From positions 806,001 through 870,000 of the forward strand of contig NC_019751.1 in the NCBI RefSeq assembly GCF_000317435.1: a stretch of DNA of 64,000 bases, in the 5' to 3' direction. The position numbers were made by a program, and so were the translations under genes. The stretch is from Calothrix sp. PCC 6303 (GTDB taxonomy: Bacteria > Cyanobacteriota > Cyanobacteriia > Cyanobacteriales > Nostocaceae). Positions 56,065 to 64,000 of the stretch are shown here, piece after piece (the stretch's first letter is position 1; each line of letters begins with the position of its first letter). The notes beneath the pieces were generated by a model that had not been told where the DNA came from, did no database searches, and was given only the letters and a program-made list of their open reading frames with translations.

Positions 56065-57405
56065 TTAATCTTTCCTCACAACGAGACATTTGGATATTTT
56101 GTCATGCAAAGTTTGTTTTTCTTTGGTAAAACCACCCATGAAAAAACCAATGAAAAAAGTTATGTAAGAAACTAGTTTGCTCACATGTCTTTTAGTCGCT
56201 TGTCCCCAAGATATTCTTTGACCATGGATATCTGTCACCATGATTCCTAGTGCCATTTTTCCCAGGGTCGCTTGGGTTTGAAAGCTTTCCATTACTGGAC
56301 AATACAAAAATCCCAACATGATGTAATATCCAATTATTCTGCCTAAAAATTCTCCATCACTTCCCGTTGTCGGAACACCAGATTGGCTTAAATCAAGGAG
56401 TAAACTAGCAATAATTAATATACAAAAATCTATACAATATGCAGCAATTCTGCGTGAAAAACCGGCATATTTAATAATTCCTGGAGAAGGAGAAGTTATA
56501 GCTGGAACTCGTGAGGGGATGGGAGTAGGTATTGGTATGGGAATGGGTGTAGGAAATTTTTGGACTGTATTTGTCAATTCCAAGATTGCTTCCAAAGCTA
56601 CTGATGCTGATTGATATCTTTGACTGGGGTGATAGGCTATCATTGTATCGAGAATATCGGCTACTTCGGGTCTAACCTGGGCTTGAAGTCTCCAATTAAT
56701 TTGTCCGCTATAGGAATCCAGGAGATTGGTGGGAAATATACCTGTCAGTGCTTCAATACCAATCATACCAACCGCATAGATGTCACTACATAACATCGCA
56801 TTTTGTTGAAGTTGTTCAACTGGCATATATCCAGGTGTACCAATAACAAAAGTAGTAGCGACAATTTGTCCTTGAGTGTTAAAGACTTGGGTACTGATTT
56901 CTTTAACGGCTCCAAAGTCGATTAAAATGATCTTGCGATCGCTTCCACGGCGAATCAAGTTTTCTGGTTTTAAGTCGCGGTGAATTACACTTTGCTGATG
57001 TACAAAACTCAACACCTCTAAAATATCTCGCATCAAGTAAATAACTTGACTTTCACTCCACTGCTTACCCAGGCTAAACTCAGCCCTCAGCATATTCCCA
57101 TCAATAAATTCTTGAACTAGAAAAAATTCCTGATTTTCTTCAAAAAAAGCCAAAAGTCGAGGAATTTGATCATGCGTTCCCAATCTTTGCAGTGTAGTTG
57201 CTTCCCTTTGAAAAGACTGTTGTAACCACCTAATAGCAGACTGACTTGAGTTCTGAGGTTTCAGTCTTTTAATCACACATTTATAATTTCCTGGCTGATC
57301 CCTATCCAAAGCTAGAAAAGTCTCACCAATACCACCCTCTCCCAATTTATCTGTGATGTAATAACGTCCGCGAAGCGTTGATCCAATCAGATTGTTTCCA
57401 GACAT
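56065..57405 (-). CDS. Ser/Thr protein kinase fused to an RDD membrane domain
   Basis: 446 residues. A Hanks-type kinase domain spans about 15-275, with the P-loop LGEGGIGETF (21-30), K46, HRD at 142-144 and DFG at 163-165, all intact. A Pro-Ile/Thr-Pro linker (about 282-305) leads to an RDD domain with three or four helices (about 318-446) ending in FTKEKQTLHDKISKCLVV. Fusion of kinase to RDD is uncommon compared with the usual WD40, TPR or PEGA fusions. The RDD domain may anchor the kinase or respond to ions. Substrates are unknown. Confidence 0.9.
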   Translation of the reverse strand: MSGNNLIGSTLRGRYYITDKLGEGGIGETFLALDRDQPGNYKCVIKRLKPQNSSQSAIRWLQQSFQREATTLQRLGTHDQIPRLLAFFEENQEFFLVQEFIDGNMLRAEFSLGKQWSESQVIYLMRDILEVLSFVHQQSVIHRDLKPENLIRRGSDRKIILIDFGAVKEISTQVFNTQGQIVATTFVIGTPGYMPVEQLQQNAMLCSDIYAVGMIGIEALTGIFPTNLLDSYSGQINWRLQAQVRPEVADILDTMIAYHPSQRYQSASVALEAILELTNTVQKFPTPIPIPIPTPIPSRVPAITSPSPGIIKYAGFSRRIAAYCIDFCILIIASLLLDLSQSGVPTTGSDGEFLGRIIGYYIMLGFLYCPVMESFQTQATLGKMALGIMVTDIHGQRISWGQATKRHVSKLVSYITFFIGFFMGGFTKEKQTLHDKISKCLVVRKD

Positions 57406-57819
57406 AGGACACCTTGAGATTCATCAGGATTGATAAAACCTTGACTGTAGTTTGTGATTTTAGTTTTTTATAATCCTTAGTTAGTACATCGTTTCACACT
57501 TTTAGTACTTACAAGGGACAAACGCGATGCAACTTTAGTAAAAATAATACCACAGAAACTTTTAACTAAAACGCCCTAAATCTCCCACTGATTCGCAGTA
57601 CCCAATTCACTATCGAGATTGCGAGAAACATTTCAATGGACTAAAAACCAAAAATATTCAGTCATCTCGCGGATAAGTTTAGCTATTGGACGGCAGTTTC
57701 AACCGTTGGTGGGCATAGAATTAGAGAAAATCCAGGAAATTCGATACTTATGTGTATGCCGTAGGCACATCTAATGTGGGAAACTTGTCAATGGTTTGTT
57801 AATAAGAGTTAATCAAGGT
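57406..57819. other. Divergent spacer kinase / glutathione peroxidase
   Basis: About 414 bases with no recognisable gene or RNA. A short GTATGCCGTAGGCACAT piece at 57752-57770 belongs to the dispersed GCCGTAGGC repeats. Confidence 0.4.
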
Positions 57820-58302
57820 ATGGGTAGCAACATCTCAGATATCACAGTTAAAACCATTGATGGACAAGACAAAAAAATCAGTGAATATGCAGGCAAAGTC
57901 CTACTAATCGTCAATGTTGCTTCCTATTGCGGGTACACAGGACAATATAGCGGACTTGAACAACTCAACAAAAAATATCATGATGCAGGTTTACGAGTAT
58001 TAGGGTTTCCCTGTAATGATTTTGGCGCACAAGAACCAGGGACAAATGAGGAGATTGTTCAGTTCTGCCAACGAAATTATGGTGTGAGTTTTGAAATATT
58101 TGATAAAGTCAAAGCTAAAGGTGGCGATAAACATCCACTTTATGACAAACTCATCAACTCTGTTGAACCCAAAGGTGATGTTTCTTGGAACTTTGAGAAA
58201 TTTCTAGTGAATAAACAGGGTGAAGTAGTTGCTAGATTTAAAAGTGGCACAACACCTGAAGCATCAGAATTAAGTCAACTCATCGAAACCGAATTAGCCA
58301 AA
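57820..58302 (+). CDS. Glutathione peroxidase-family thiol peroxidase
   Basis: 161 residues from the ATG at 57820 (AAGG upstream); an in-frame TTG 8 codons earlier is unlikely. The catalytic Cys37 is in ASYCGYTGQY. GFPCNDFGAQEPG (catalytic Gln and probable resolving Cys) and SWNFEKFLV (catalytic Trp and Asn) are present. It reduces hydroperoxides, most likely with thioredoxin rather than glutathione, as typical for Cys-type enzymes of this family. The stop codon follows at 58303-58305. Confidence 0.95.
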
Positions 58303-58555
58303 TAGAATATTTTGTCTGGTGTGCAATACTCCAGTCTCAGGGAACTTGCAAAGTTGACATGTTCCCCTTTCTGCCTACTCGACTATTACGTCAAGGCAGT
58401 AGGCAGTGGGAAAAAGACGTTTATTACTGCACTTTTGATGCTTAAATAATGGTCTGATTATTTACGCCGTGCTGTATTAAACTAAGAATTTTTAGAAATA
58501 TTTAATAGCCAAAATCAAAGCTTTCTTCCATCATAAAAACACTTAAATCAAACTC

Positions 58556-59377
58556 ATGAATATTGCAATTATCGGTTGTGGTTATGTTGGTTCAGCAGTT
58601 GCAAAATACTGGCACCAAAAAATGACATTAATGGTGACAGCAACCACAACAACGCCTGAAAAAATTCACGAATTAGCCGCTTTTACTCAAAAAGCCATAT
58701 TATTGAAAGGTGATGAAGAAGAAAAACTACAGAACATTCTCAAAAACCAAGATTGTGTGCTTTTAAGTATTGCTCCAGGACAGAATAATACATACGAAGA
58801 AGCATATTTAAAAACTGCAAAAAACATAGTTAAATTTTTAGAGAACACTTCAGTAAAACATTTAATATACACAAGTACATGTTCAGTATATGGGGATCAA
58901 AATGGCATGTTAGTTGATGAAGAAACAGCCATAAAACCCAGTACTAAAAATGGAGAAATCCTCAAGCAAACCGAGCAAACTCTACTATCAGCTGCTAATG
59001 ATAATTTGCATGTTTGTATATTGCGTTTGGGAGGTATTTATGGAGCAGGACGTGAACTAGTGAAAATTTACAGTAGAGTAGCTGGAAAAATCCGTCCAGG
59101 GACTGGTGACGAACCATCAAATTGGATCCATTTGGATGATATTGTGGGAGCTATTGAATTAGCGCGATCGCAAAATTTATCAGGCATTTATAATGTAGTG
59201 GATGAAGAAAACCTTTTAAACCGTGAGGTCATTGCTCGTGTATGTGAAACACATAACCTAGAACCCGTAATCTGGGATTCTTCTCAACCAAGTAAACGAA
59301 ACTATTATGCGAGAATCTCGAATCAAAAGTTAAAAAATGCTGGTTACAAATTTATTCACCCTCAGATGACATTTTAA
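58556..59377 (+). CDS. NAD(P)-dependent epimerase/reductase-like protein (atypical SDR)
   Basis: 273 residues. The start IAIIGCGYVGSAVAKYW is a Rossmann GxGxxG nucleotide-binding site. YTSTCSVYGDQNG and LRLGGIYGAGREL are typical of extended or atypical SDRs of the YeeZ/GalE-like group. The YxxxK catalytic pair is not obvious after SVYGD, which suggests an atypical member. It is followed by an alpha/beta-hydrolase gene 66 bases downstream in the same direction. Substrate unknown. Confidence 0.87.
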   Translation: MNIAIIGCGYVGSAVAKYWHQKMTLMVTATTTTPEKIHELAAFTQKAILLKGDEEEKLQNILKNQDCVLLSIAPGQNNTYEEAYLKTAKNIVKFLENTSVKHLIYTSTCSVYGDQNGMLVDEETAIKPSTKNGEILKQTEQTLLSAANDNLHVCILRLGGIYGAGRELVKIYSRVAGKIRPGTGDEPSNWIHLDDIVGAIELARSQNLSGIYNVVDEENLLNREVIARVCETHNLEPVIWDSSQPSKRNYYARISNQKLKNAGYKFIHPQMTF

Positions 59378-59442
59378 ATAAACCTCGTCTATCTTGAAAA
59401 CATAAACAGGTTCAACAAATAATCACCCCCCTATTTTTATCT

Positions 59443-60354
59443 ATGATTACTCAAGATGCAAAAACCAACTCAACTGAATTCTATACCTGGCGTAACTACA
59501 ACTGTTCCTATGAAGTCAACTATTGCGGTAATGTGAATCAATCTGGAACACCCTTATTACTAATTCATGCTATTGGTGTGGGATTATCTCGAAATTTTTG
59601 GCAACGTTTTTCTCAGGAATGGGTTAACAAAGGAAATAAAAATACTATTTATATTCCTGATTTAATTGGTTGTGGTGAAAGTGATATGCCTGCGGTTGCT
59701 TTTACCCCCATAGATTGGGCTGAACAGCTACAATCTTTTATCGAAACAGTTATACAAAAACCTGTAATTTTAGTTGTTCAAGGTGCTTTATTACCAGCGG
59801 CTATTGAACTAGCAGAAAAAGATCCCAATCTAGTAGCTGGATTTGTTCTTGCTGGACCCCCAACTTGGTCATTAATTACTACAGCAAGAGCAAAATGGCA
59901 ACAAAATTTAACATGGACAATTTTAAGTTCTCCATTGGGAAATTTGTTTTATCGTTATGCGAGAACTGAAAATTTTCTCGGTAATTTTTCTAGAAAAAGG
60001 CTATTTGCTTCAGCGGATACGGTAGATAAAGAGTGGTTAGATACCCTACATGTGGGTTCGAGAAATATGGCAAGTCGTTATGCAGTATTTTCTTTCTTAG
60101 CAGGATTCTGGCGTAATGGATATTATGAACAAATTAGTCAGATGGAACAACCAACCCTAGTAGTGATGGGTGAAAATGCATCAAGTATTGGTAAAAAAGG
60201 TAAGCAGGAAACACCAGATGAACGATTAACAGAATATCTGAATTGTTTACCTAATGCACAAGGATTAAAGATTAGTGGTAGAAATGTTTTGCCTTACGAA
60301 TCAACCTCAGAATTTGTGCAAGCAATTACGCCATTTATCCAAAGTATTAATTAA
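59443..60354 (+). CDS. Alpha/beta-hydrolase fold protein, nucleophile possibly lost
   Basis: 303 residues. The fold marks are LLLIHAIGVGLS (oxyanion loop, about 38-49), YIPDLIGCGESDMP and LVVMGENAS. The nucleophile elbow, normally GxSxG, reads VVQGALLP at 111-118, with Ala115 in the position of the serine. The histidine loop near the C-terminus is also not a clear match. So it may be a non-catalytic or repurposed member. The genomic neighbour is the epimerase-like gene, suggesting a shared pathway. Confidence 0.8.
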   Translation: MITQDAKTNSTEFYTWRNYNCSYEVNYCGNVNQSGTPLLLIHAIGVGLSRNFWQRFSQEWVNKGNKNTIYIPDLIGCGESDMPAVAFTPIDWAEQLQSFIETVIQKPVILVVQGALLPAAIELAEKDPNLVAGFVLAGPPTWSLITTARAKWQQNLTWTILSSPLGNLFYRYARTENFLGNFSRKRLFASADTVDKEWLDTLHVGSRNMASRYAVFSFLAGFWRNGYYEQISQMEQPTLVVMGENASSIGKKGKQETPDERLTEYLNCLPNAQGLKISGRNVLPYESTSEFVQAITPFIQSIN

Positions 60355-60723
60355 TTTGTTTTGTGTCGGGGCAGCAGGTTTACTTCCGTCGGATGAACTC
60401 AAACGGCTGGGTTTAAGACCCCACCATTTAACGGCGCTTACAATTGGGAGGGGTCGGAATACTCTCCCAATTGTTCCTTCTGCCTCCTTCAACCTTGCTT
60501 CCCTGTCTCTTTTGATGTGTTTTTCTCTTTCACCCAGTGTCGATGAATTTATACCTAAAGAATGAGATGACTCATCTGTTTGTGAGATGGCATGGTGATT
60601 GCTTATGGAATAATATAGTTGAACAAAGCATTTTCGCTGGCAAACTTCGTCACATCAGTTTTGATAGTGACTGCATTTTAGAATCAAAATTTTAATGTTA
60701 TTTCACACAAGGGAGCATGAGAT
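60355..60723. repeat. Intergenic region with a CAATTGGGAG hairpin
   Basis: CAATTGGGAG (60441-60450) pairs exactly with CTCCCAATTG (60464-60473) around a 13-base loop. The rest is unremarkable; an open frame running across it has no protein-like features. Confidence 0.6.
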
Positions 60724-61014
60724 ATGGATATGCAAGTCCTGAGAGAGCGGGCGGGACTCAGCCGTGCAGAGGTTGCCTTCAGGCTTGCAATCAGTGAGAC
60801 TAGTGTACGGAATTGGGAGGCTGGGCGTACTGAACCAACTATGACCCCGAAGAAGTATGTAGAAGCACTGCGATTATTCAAATGTACACCCCAAGAATTG
60901 GCGGATGCCAGTGAAAAGTCTATAAACCAAAGACATAAACGCAAACCAGGTAGACCGCGAAGATTCCCTGATAACCAGGTAGCGCAAGTTACAGAAATTC
61001 TCGTAAATAGTTAA
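60724..61014 (+). CDS. Xre-family helix-turn-helix regulator with AT-hook-like tail
   Basis: 96 residues. The HTH spans about 5-60 (LRERAGLSRAEVAFRLAISETSVRNWEAGRTEP). The tail has RHKRKPGRPRRF, with a GRP core like an AT-hook minor-groove binder. AAGGGAG sits at good spacing before the ATG. It is a small DNA-binding protein, target unknown. A likely terminator hairpin follows. Confidence 0.88.
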   Translation: MDMQVLRERAGLSRAEVAFRLAISETSVRNWEAGRTEPTMTPKKYVEALRLFKCTPQELADASEKSINQRHKRKPGRPRRFPDNQVAQVTEILVNS

Positions 61015-61020
61015 GCCTTG

Positions 61021-61052
61021 TAGAGATGTTTTAGTGGAACATCTCTCTATTT
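61021..61052 (+). terminator. Probable terminator behind the Xre gene
   Basis: AGAGATGTT and AACATCTCT form a 9-bp stem around TTAGTGG, with a T-rich tail (CTATTTTTG). It is a diverged member of the GAGACG hairpin family. Confidence 0.65.
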
Positions 61053-61300
61053 TTGTGGATTTTTGTGGTTAAATTTTCTGTAATGATTTAGCGAAATTGT
61101 GAAAAAAACAAAAACGCGATCGCTTGGACATCAGAAACACCATAATAGATAAAGCATTTTATTTCGACCAAGCGTAGGCAACTAAAAGCCATTTGCGAGT
61201 GAAAAGCCAATAACTTAACTTTAAACTCGTGCTTGTGCTGACTTTATTTGGTTTCGCAGCACGATAAAATTCTTAAACAAACACTGTAATTCAAGGTCTA

Positions 61301-62284
61301 ATGGCAGAAACACTATTCTTTAACGCTCTGCGGGAAGCCATTGATGAGGAAATGGCGCGTGATGTAACGGTAATGGTAATGGGGGAAGATGTGGGACACT
61401 ACGGTGGTTCCTACAAAGTGACAAAGGATCTGTATAAAAAGTACGGAGATTTTCGTGTTTTAGATACTCCGATTGCCGAAAATAGTTTTACAGGAATGGC
61501 TGTAGGGGCTGCTATGACTGGCTTACGCCCCATCATCGAAGGGATGAATATGGGGTTTCTCCTCTTGGCATTTAACCAGATTTCTAACAATGCTGGTATG
61601 CTGCGCTACACCTCCGGTGGTAACTACCAAATTCCTATGGTAATACGTGGTCCCGGTGGTGTAGGTAGACAACTGGGTGCAGAACATTCACAACGCTTAG
61701 AAGCCTATTTCCAAGCGGTTCCCGGCTTGAAAATTGTCGCTTGTTCCACTCCTTACAACGCCAAAGGACTCCTCAAAGCTGCCATCCGCGACAATAATCC
61801 GGTGTTGTTTTTTGAACATGTGCTGCTGTACAACCTCAAAGAAGATTTGCCAGAAGAAGAATATATCCTGCCATTAGACAAAGCTGAGATTGTCCGTCCT
61901 GGAAAAGATGTGACAATTTTGACTTATTCGCGGATGCGTCACCATGTGATGCAAGCCATGAAAAATATTGAGAAAGCGGGTTATGATCCGGAAGTCATAG
62001 ATTTAATCTCCCTCAAACCCCTTGATTTTGACACAATTGGAGCCTCAATCCGCAAAACCCACCGCGTGATCATTGTGGAAGAATGTATGCGAACTGGGGG
62101 TATTGGTGCTGAACTAACAGCTTCGATTAATGATCGCTTATTTGATGAGTTGGATGCGCCAGTATTACGGCTATCATCCCAAGATATTCCCACACCTTAC
62201 AATGGTGCTTTAGAAAGGTTGACAATTATTCAACCTGAGCAAATTGTGGAAGCTGTGGAAAAAATGGTCGGATTGCGCGTTTAG
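61301..62284 (+). CDS. pdhB: Pyruvate dehydrogenase E1 component, beta subunit
   Basis: 327 residues, normal for Pdh[55 protein letters not shown], the [10 protein letters not shown] loop and [14 protein letters not shown] are diagnostic. With PdhA (not in this window) it decarboxylates pyruvate with thiamine diphosphate and feeds acetyl-CoA to lipid synthesis and the TCA pathway. Cyanobacterial pdhA and pdhB are often unlinked. The start is the first ATG. Confidence 0.97.
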   Translation: MAETLFFNALREAIDEEMARDVTVMVMGEDVGHYGGSYKVTKDLYKKYGDFRVLDTPIAENSFTGMAVGAAMTGLRPIIEGMNMGFLLLAFNQISNNAGMLRYTSGGNYQIPMVIRGPGGVGRQLGAEHSQRLEAYFQAVPGLKIVACSTPYNAKGLLKAAIRDNNPVLFFEHVLLYNLKEDLPEEEYILPLDKAEIVRPGKDVTILTYSRMRHHVMQAMKNIEKAGYDPEVIDLISLKPLDFDTIGASIRKTHRVIIVEECMRTGGIGAELTASINDRLFDELDAPVLRLSSQDIPTPYNGALERLTIIQPEQIVEAVEKMVGLRV

Positions 62285-62437
62285 TTTCAAGAAAAATTCA
62301 TCCTACGTCTGACACCAAGTGCAGCGTGGGATAATTTTTTGACTCTTGCTTCCCAAGAATACTAGTTTTCTGCCGAGAACTTCCCCAAAAGCAGTAGGAT
62401 ATGCACTATAAGCTTTAGATTATAAGGAGTTATGGGA

Positions 62438-63145
62438 ATGAGCGCAGCTGATCCCGTGAAGGTGATGAAGCAAGAAGTTGGTAAAGCCGCTGCTGCTTTG
62501 GTGAAGTCGGGTACCATTGTGGGGTTGGGGACTGGTTCAACTACTGCATATGCAATTGAATATATCGGAGAACGCCTCAAATCGGGTGAAATTAAAGATA
62601 TTGTGGGTGTACCTACTTCATTTCAAGCCGAAGTTTTGGCAAAGCAATATGGTATTCCTCTGACTACCCTGGATGCGATAGATCATATTGATATTGCCAT
62701 TGATGGAGCCGATGAGGTTGATCCTCAGAAAAACTTAATTAAGGGTGGTGGTGCGGCACATACCCGCGAGAAAGTGGTAGATTATTTGGCGAACCAGTTT
62801 GTGGTGGTGGTTGATGCTGGTAAAATGGTGGATAAGTTAGGTTCTACTTTTGCTGTTCCTGTGGAAGTAATCCCCATGGCAATCACTCCGGTGATGAATG
62901 CGATCGCTAAAATGGGTGGTAAGGCAGAATTGCGTATGGGAATCAGAAAAGCTGGTCCTGTGATTACCGATCAAGGCAATATGGTGGTAGATGTCAGGTT
63001 TGATGATATTCCAGATCCTGTAAACTTGGAAAAAACCCTCAATAATATTCCTGGTGTCCTCGAAAATGGTATCTTTGTTAACTGTGCTGATATTGTCCTG
63101 ATTGGTGAAGTGATAGATGGACAACCTTCAGTTAGACAAATTTAA
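62438..63145 (+). CDS. rpiA: Ribose-5-phosphate isomerase A
   Basis: 235 residues from the ATG at 62438, which is 8 bases after AAGGAG; an ATG at 62432 is only 2 bases after it. [12 protein letters not shown] (phosphate loop), [25 protein letters not shown] (catalytic Asp and Lys) and GNMVVDVRF are intact. It interconverts ribose-5-P and ribulose-5-P for the Calvin and pentose-phosphate cycles. It lies 153 bases after pdhB, so the two may be co-transcribed. Confidence 0.97.
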   Translation: MSAADPVKVMKQEVGKAAAALVKSGTIVGLGTGSTTAYAIEYIGERLKSGEIKDIVGVPTSFQAEVLAKQYGIPLTTLDAIDHIDIAIDGADEVDPQKNLIKGGGAAHTREKVVDYLANQFVVVVDAGKMVDKLGSTFAVPVEVIPMAITPVMNAIAKMGGKAELRMGIRKAGPVITDQGNMVVDVRFDDIPDPVNLEKTLNNIPGVLENGIFVNCADIVLIGEVIDGQPSVRQI

Positions 63146-63190
63146 CGAATTATAGATACTTTGAGTTAAATATTAGGCTTTTTAGTCTAA

Positions 63191-63288
63191 TACCAATTCA
63201 AATAATGCAACACATTCAACGGTGGAGACGTAGCAATGCTACGTCTCTAAAAACATGCATCTGGGACATTGTTTTTTCTTGCTTAGTC
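63191..63288. mobile_element. MITE-like element, degraded copy of the 36472-36572 element (opposite orientation)
   Basis: Starts TACCAATTCAAATAATG directly after a TAA flank, with the GAGACGTAGCA/TGCTACGTCTC palindrome at 63225-63247 and CATTGTTTTTTC at the right, in the same order as the reverse complement of the other copy. The right end TACCAATT is lost. Confidence 0.7.
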
Positions 63289-63484
63289 CAATTCTCAACC
63301 CTTTCCTCATCTCCCACTTAGTCTTGAAGTGAACATCAGACTAAGGGACTTGCTTTTTAATACCGCACCAATCTAGCCGTAGCTATCATCGGTGCGTGAC
63401 GCTTACAAATACTAATCATTCCGCGATTATATTGTCGTAGTGTCACACACCCTACAAATTGGTATTTTATTTTCCCCGAAGTCC
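63289..63484. other. Remainder of the rpiA downstream spacer
   Basis: Nothing recognisable beyond a CACACACCCTAC fragment at 63446-63457 of the GTAGGGTGTG repeat type, then another AAATTGGTA end fragment at 63458-63466. Confidence 0.35.
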
Positions 63485-63718
63485 CTAACGGCTTTTTTCA
63501 TCAATATCAATGTGCCACAGTTTTTCTAACTTTTCCACCCGATGACGATAAACTGTTTTTCGGTATTTTTTATAACCCAAAATACTGAAAAATAAAATAA
63601 TTGGAATTGAAATTATAAAATATCCAGCAATATTGTTAACACTATAAACCCCAGGCTGCTGATTTCTGGAATCTACTTGTACTGTGTGCTTAGTAGGTTG
63701 ATTTGTGTGTGGTGGCAT
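63485..63718 (-). CDS. Small single-pass membrane protein of unknown function
   Basis: 77 residues from the ATG at 63716-63718; an in-frame TTG four codons upstream is less likely. A short polar N-terminus is followed by one membrane helix (about 32-52, YFIISIPIILFFSILGY) and a basic cytoplasmic tail (KKYRKTVYRHRVEKLEKLW). It has no recognised family. The positive-inside pattern supports a real protein. Confidence 0.6.
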   Translation of the reverse strand: MPPHTNQPTKHTVQVDSRNQQPGVYSVNNIAGYFIISIPIILFFSILGYKKYRKTVYRHRVEKLEKLWHIDIDEKSR

Positions 63719-64000
63719 TTTAGGTTTCAATTATCCTTTTCGTATGTACAAACCAATACTTCAGAAACAAAGACTGTTTCTCCTGATAAGTTTATGTAAA
63801 TTATTCTTAACGATTCTGAAGTTGAATCTGTGGAGACAATTTTTCTGGAGAATGAATAAAATGAATGAGCAGTTAGCTTTGAGATGTCATCCTCAGAACA
63901 CCCTGTTCTGACATCAATAAAAGTACGTAGATGATTTTCATAAGCAGTATTATTAATAATTTTACATCACTAAGTACATGCGTGAATTGTATTGTCAACA
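63719..64000. other. Window end, nothing supported
   Basis: A short frame at 63705-63911 has no coding-like features. No other element was recognised up to the edge. Confidence 0.35.

Noticed and set aside
60275-60565. Open frame after the alpha/beta-hydrolase gene as a gene
   Set aside because: It begins inside the hydrolase gene, runs through an inverted repeat and shows no domain or start signal.
1-64000. tRNA, rRNA or complete transposase (tnpA/DDE) genes
   Set aside because: None found by reading intergenic sequence; only tnpB and non-autonomous elements are supported.

Overview
The window reads as a chromosome segment of a filamentous, probably Nostocales-type cyanobacterium. The evidence is a psbA gene for photosystem II D1, a beta-carboxysome gene cluster next to CO2-uptake NDH-1 genes, a dnaE gene that ends in a split-intein half, a CyaB-type GAF-GAF-PAS adenylate cyclase, WD40 and RDD Ser/Thr kinases, many GCGATCGC (HIP1) octamers, and abundant short dispersed hairpin repeats. 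The genus cannot be fixed from sequence reading alone.

Layout. 1-4432: end of a Tat-exported NMT1-type substrate-binding lipoprotein, a zinc-ribbon/kinase/WD40 protein and a LysR regulator of the CmpR/CcmR type. 5308-15807: an inorganic-carbon island, with ccmK2-ccmK1-ccmL-ccmM-ccmN-ccmO on the minus strand and, divergently, ndhF-ndhD-cupB (probably the F4/D4/CupB set). Together these supply CO2 hydration at the NDH-1 complex and carboxysome shell and assembly proteins. 15913-23536: a NarL-type response regulator and histidine kinase, divergent from a small RCK_C-domain gene and kdpA-kdpB-kdpG(F)-kdpC for high-affinity K+ uptake. 23550-32372: glgA, hemC, a YegS-like lipid kinase, dnaE-N with intein half, a CAP-domain secreted protein and psbA. 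32574-39465: an orphan winged-helix-like protein, a PAS-LuxR regulator, cofG, a TPR protein, a small membrane protein and an SLH-GHL10 protein. 39549-43103: lipA and an oligopeptidase B-like enzyme.

43104-46967 is a junkyard of mobile DNA: an Rpn-family nuclease gene flanked by 96-bp direct repeats, a serine protease-TPR pseudogene split by a 275-bp element with clear terminal repeats and a 6-bp target duplication, truB, and another miniature element. 46968-63718: cyaB, a two-partner-secretion transporter, an IS605-type tnpB carrying an in-frame palindromic repeat, an HlyD-type protein, an RDD protein beside a kinase-RDD fusion, a glutathione peroxidase, an epimerase-like protein, an alpha/beta-hydrolase fold protein that may lack its nucleophile, an Xre regulator, pdhB, rpiA and a small membrane protein.

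No rRNA, tRNA or CRISPR array was recognised. No wholly new multi-gene system is evident. The most noteworthy items are the internal start for short CcmM, the small RCK_C gene overlapping kdpA, the repeat-in-gene insertion in tnpB, and the set of miniature elements whose ends can be defined.
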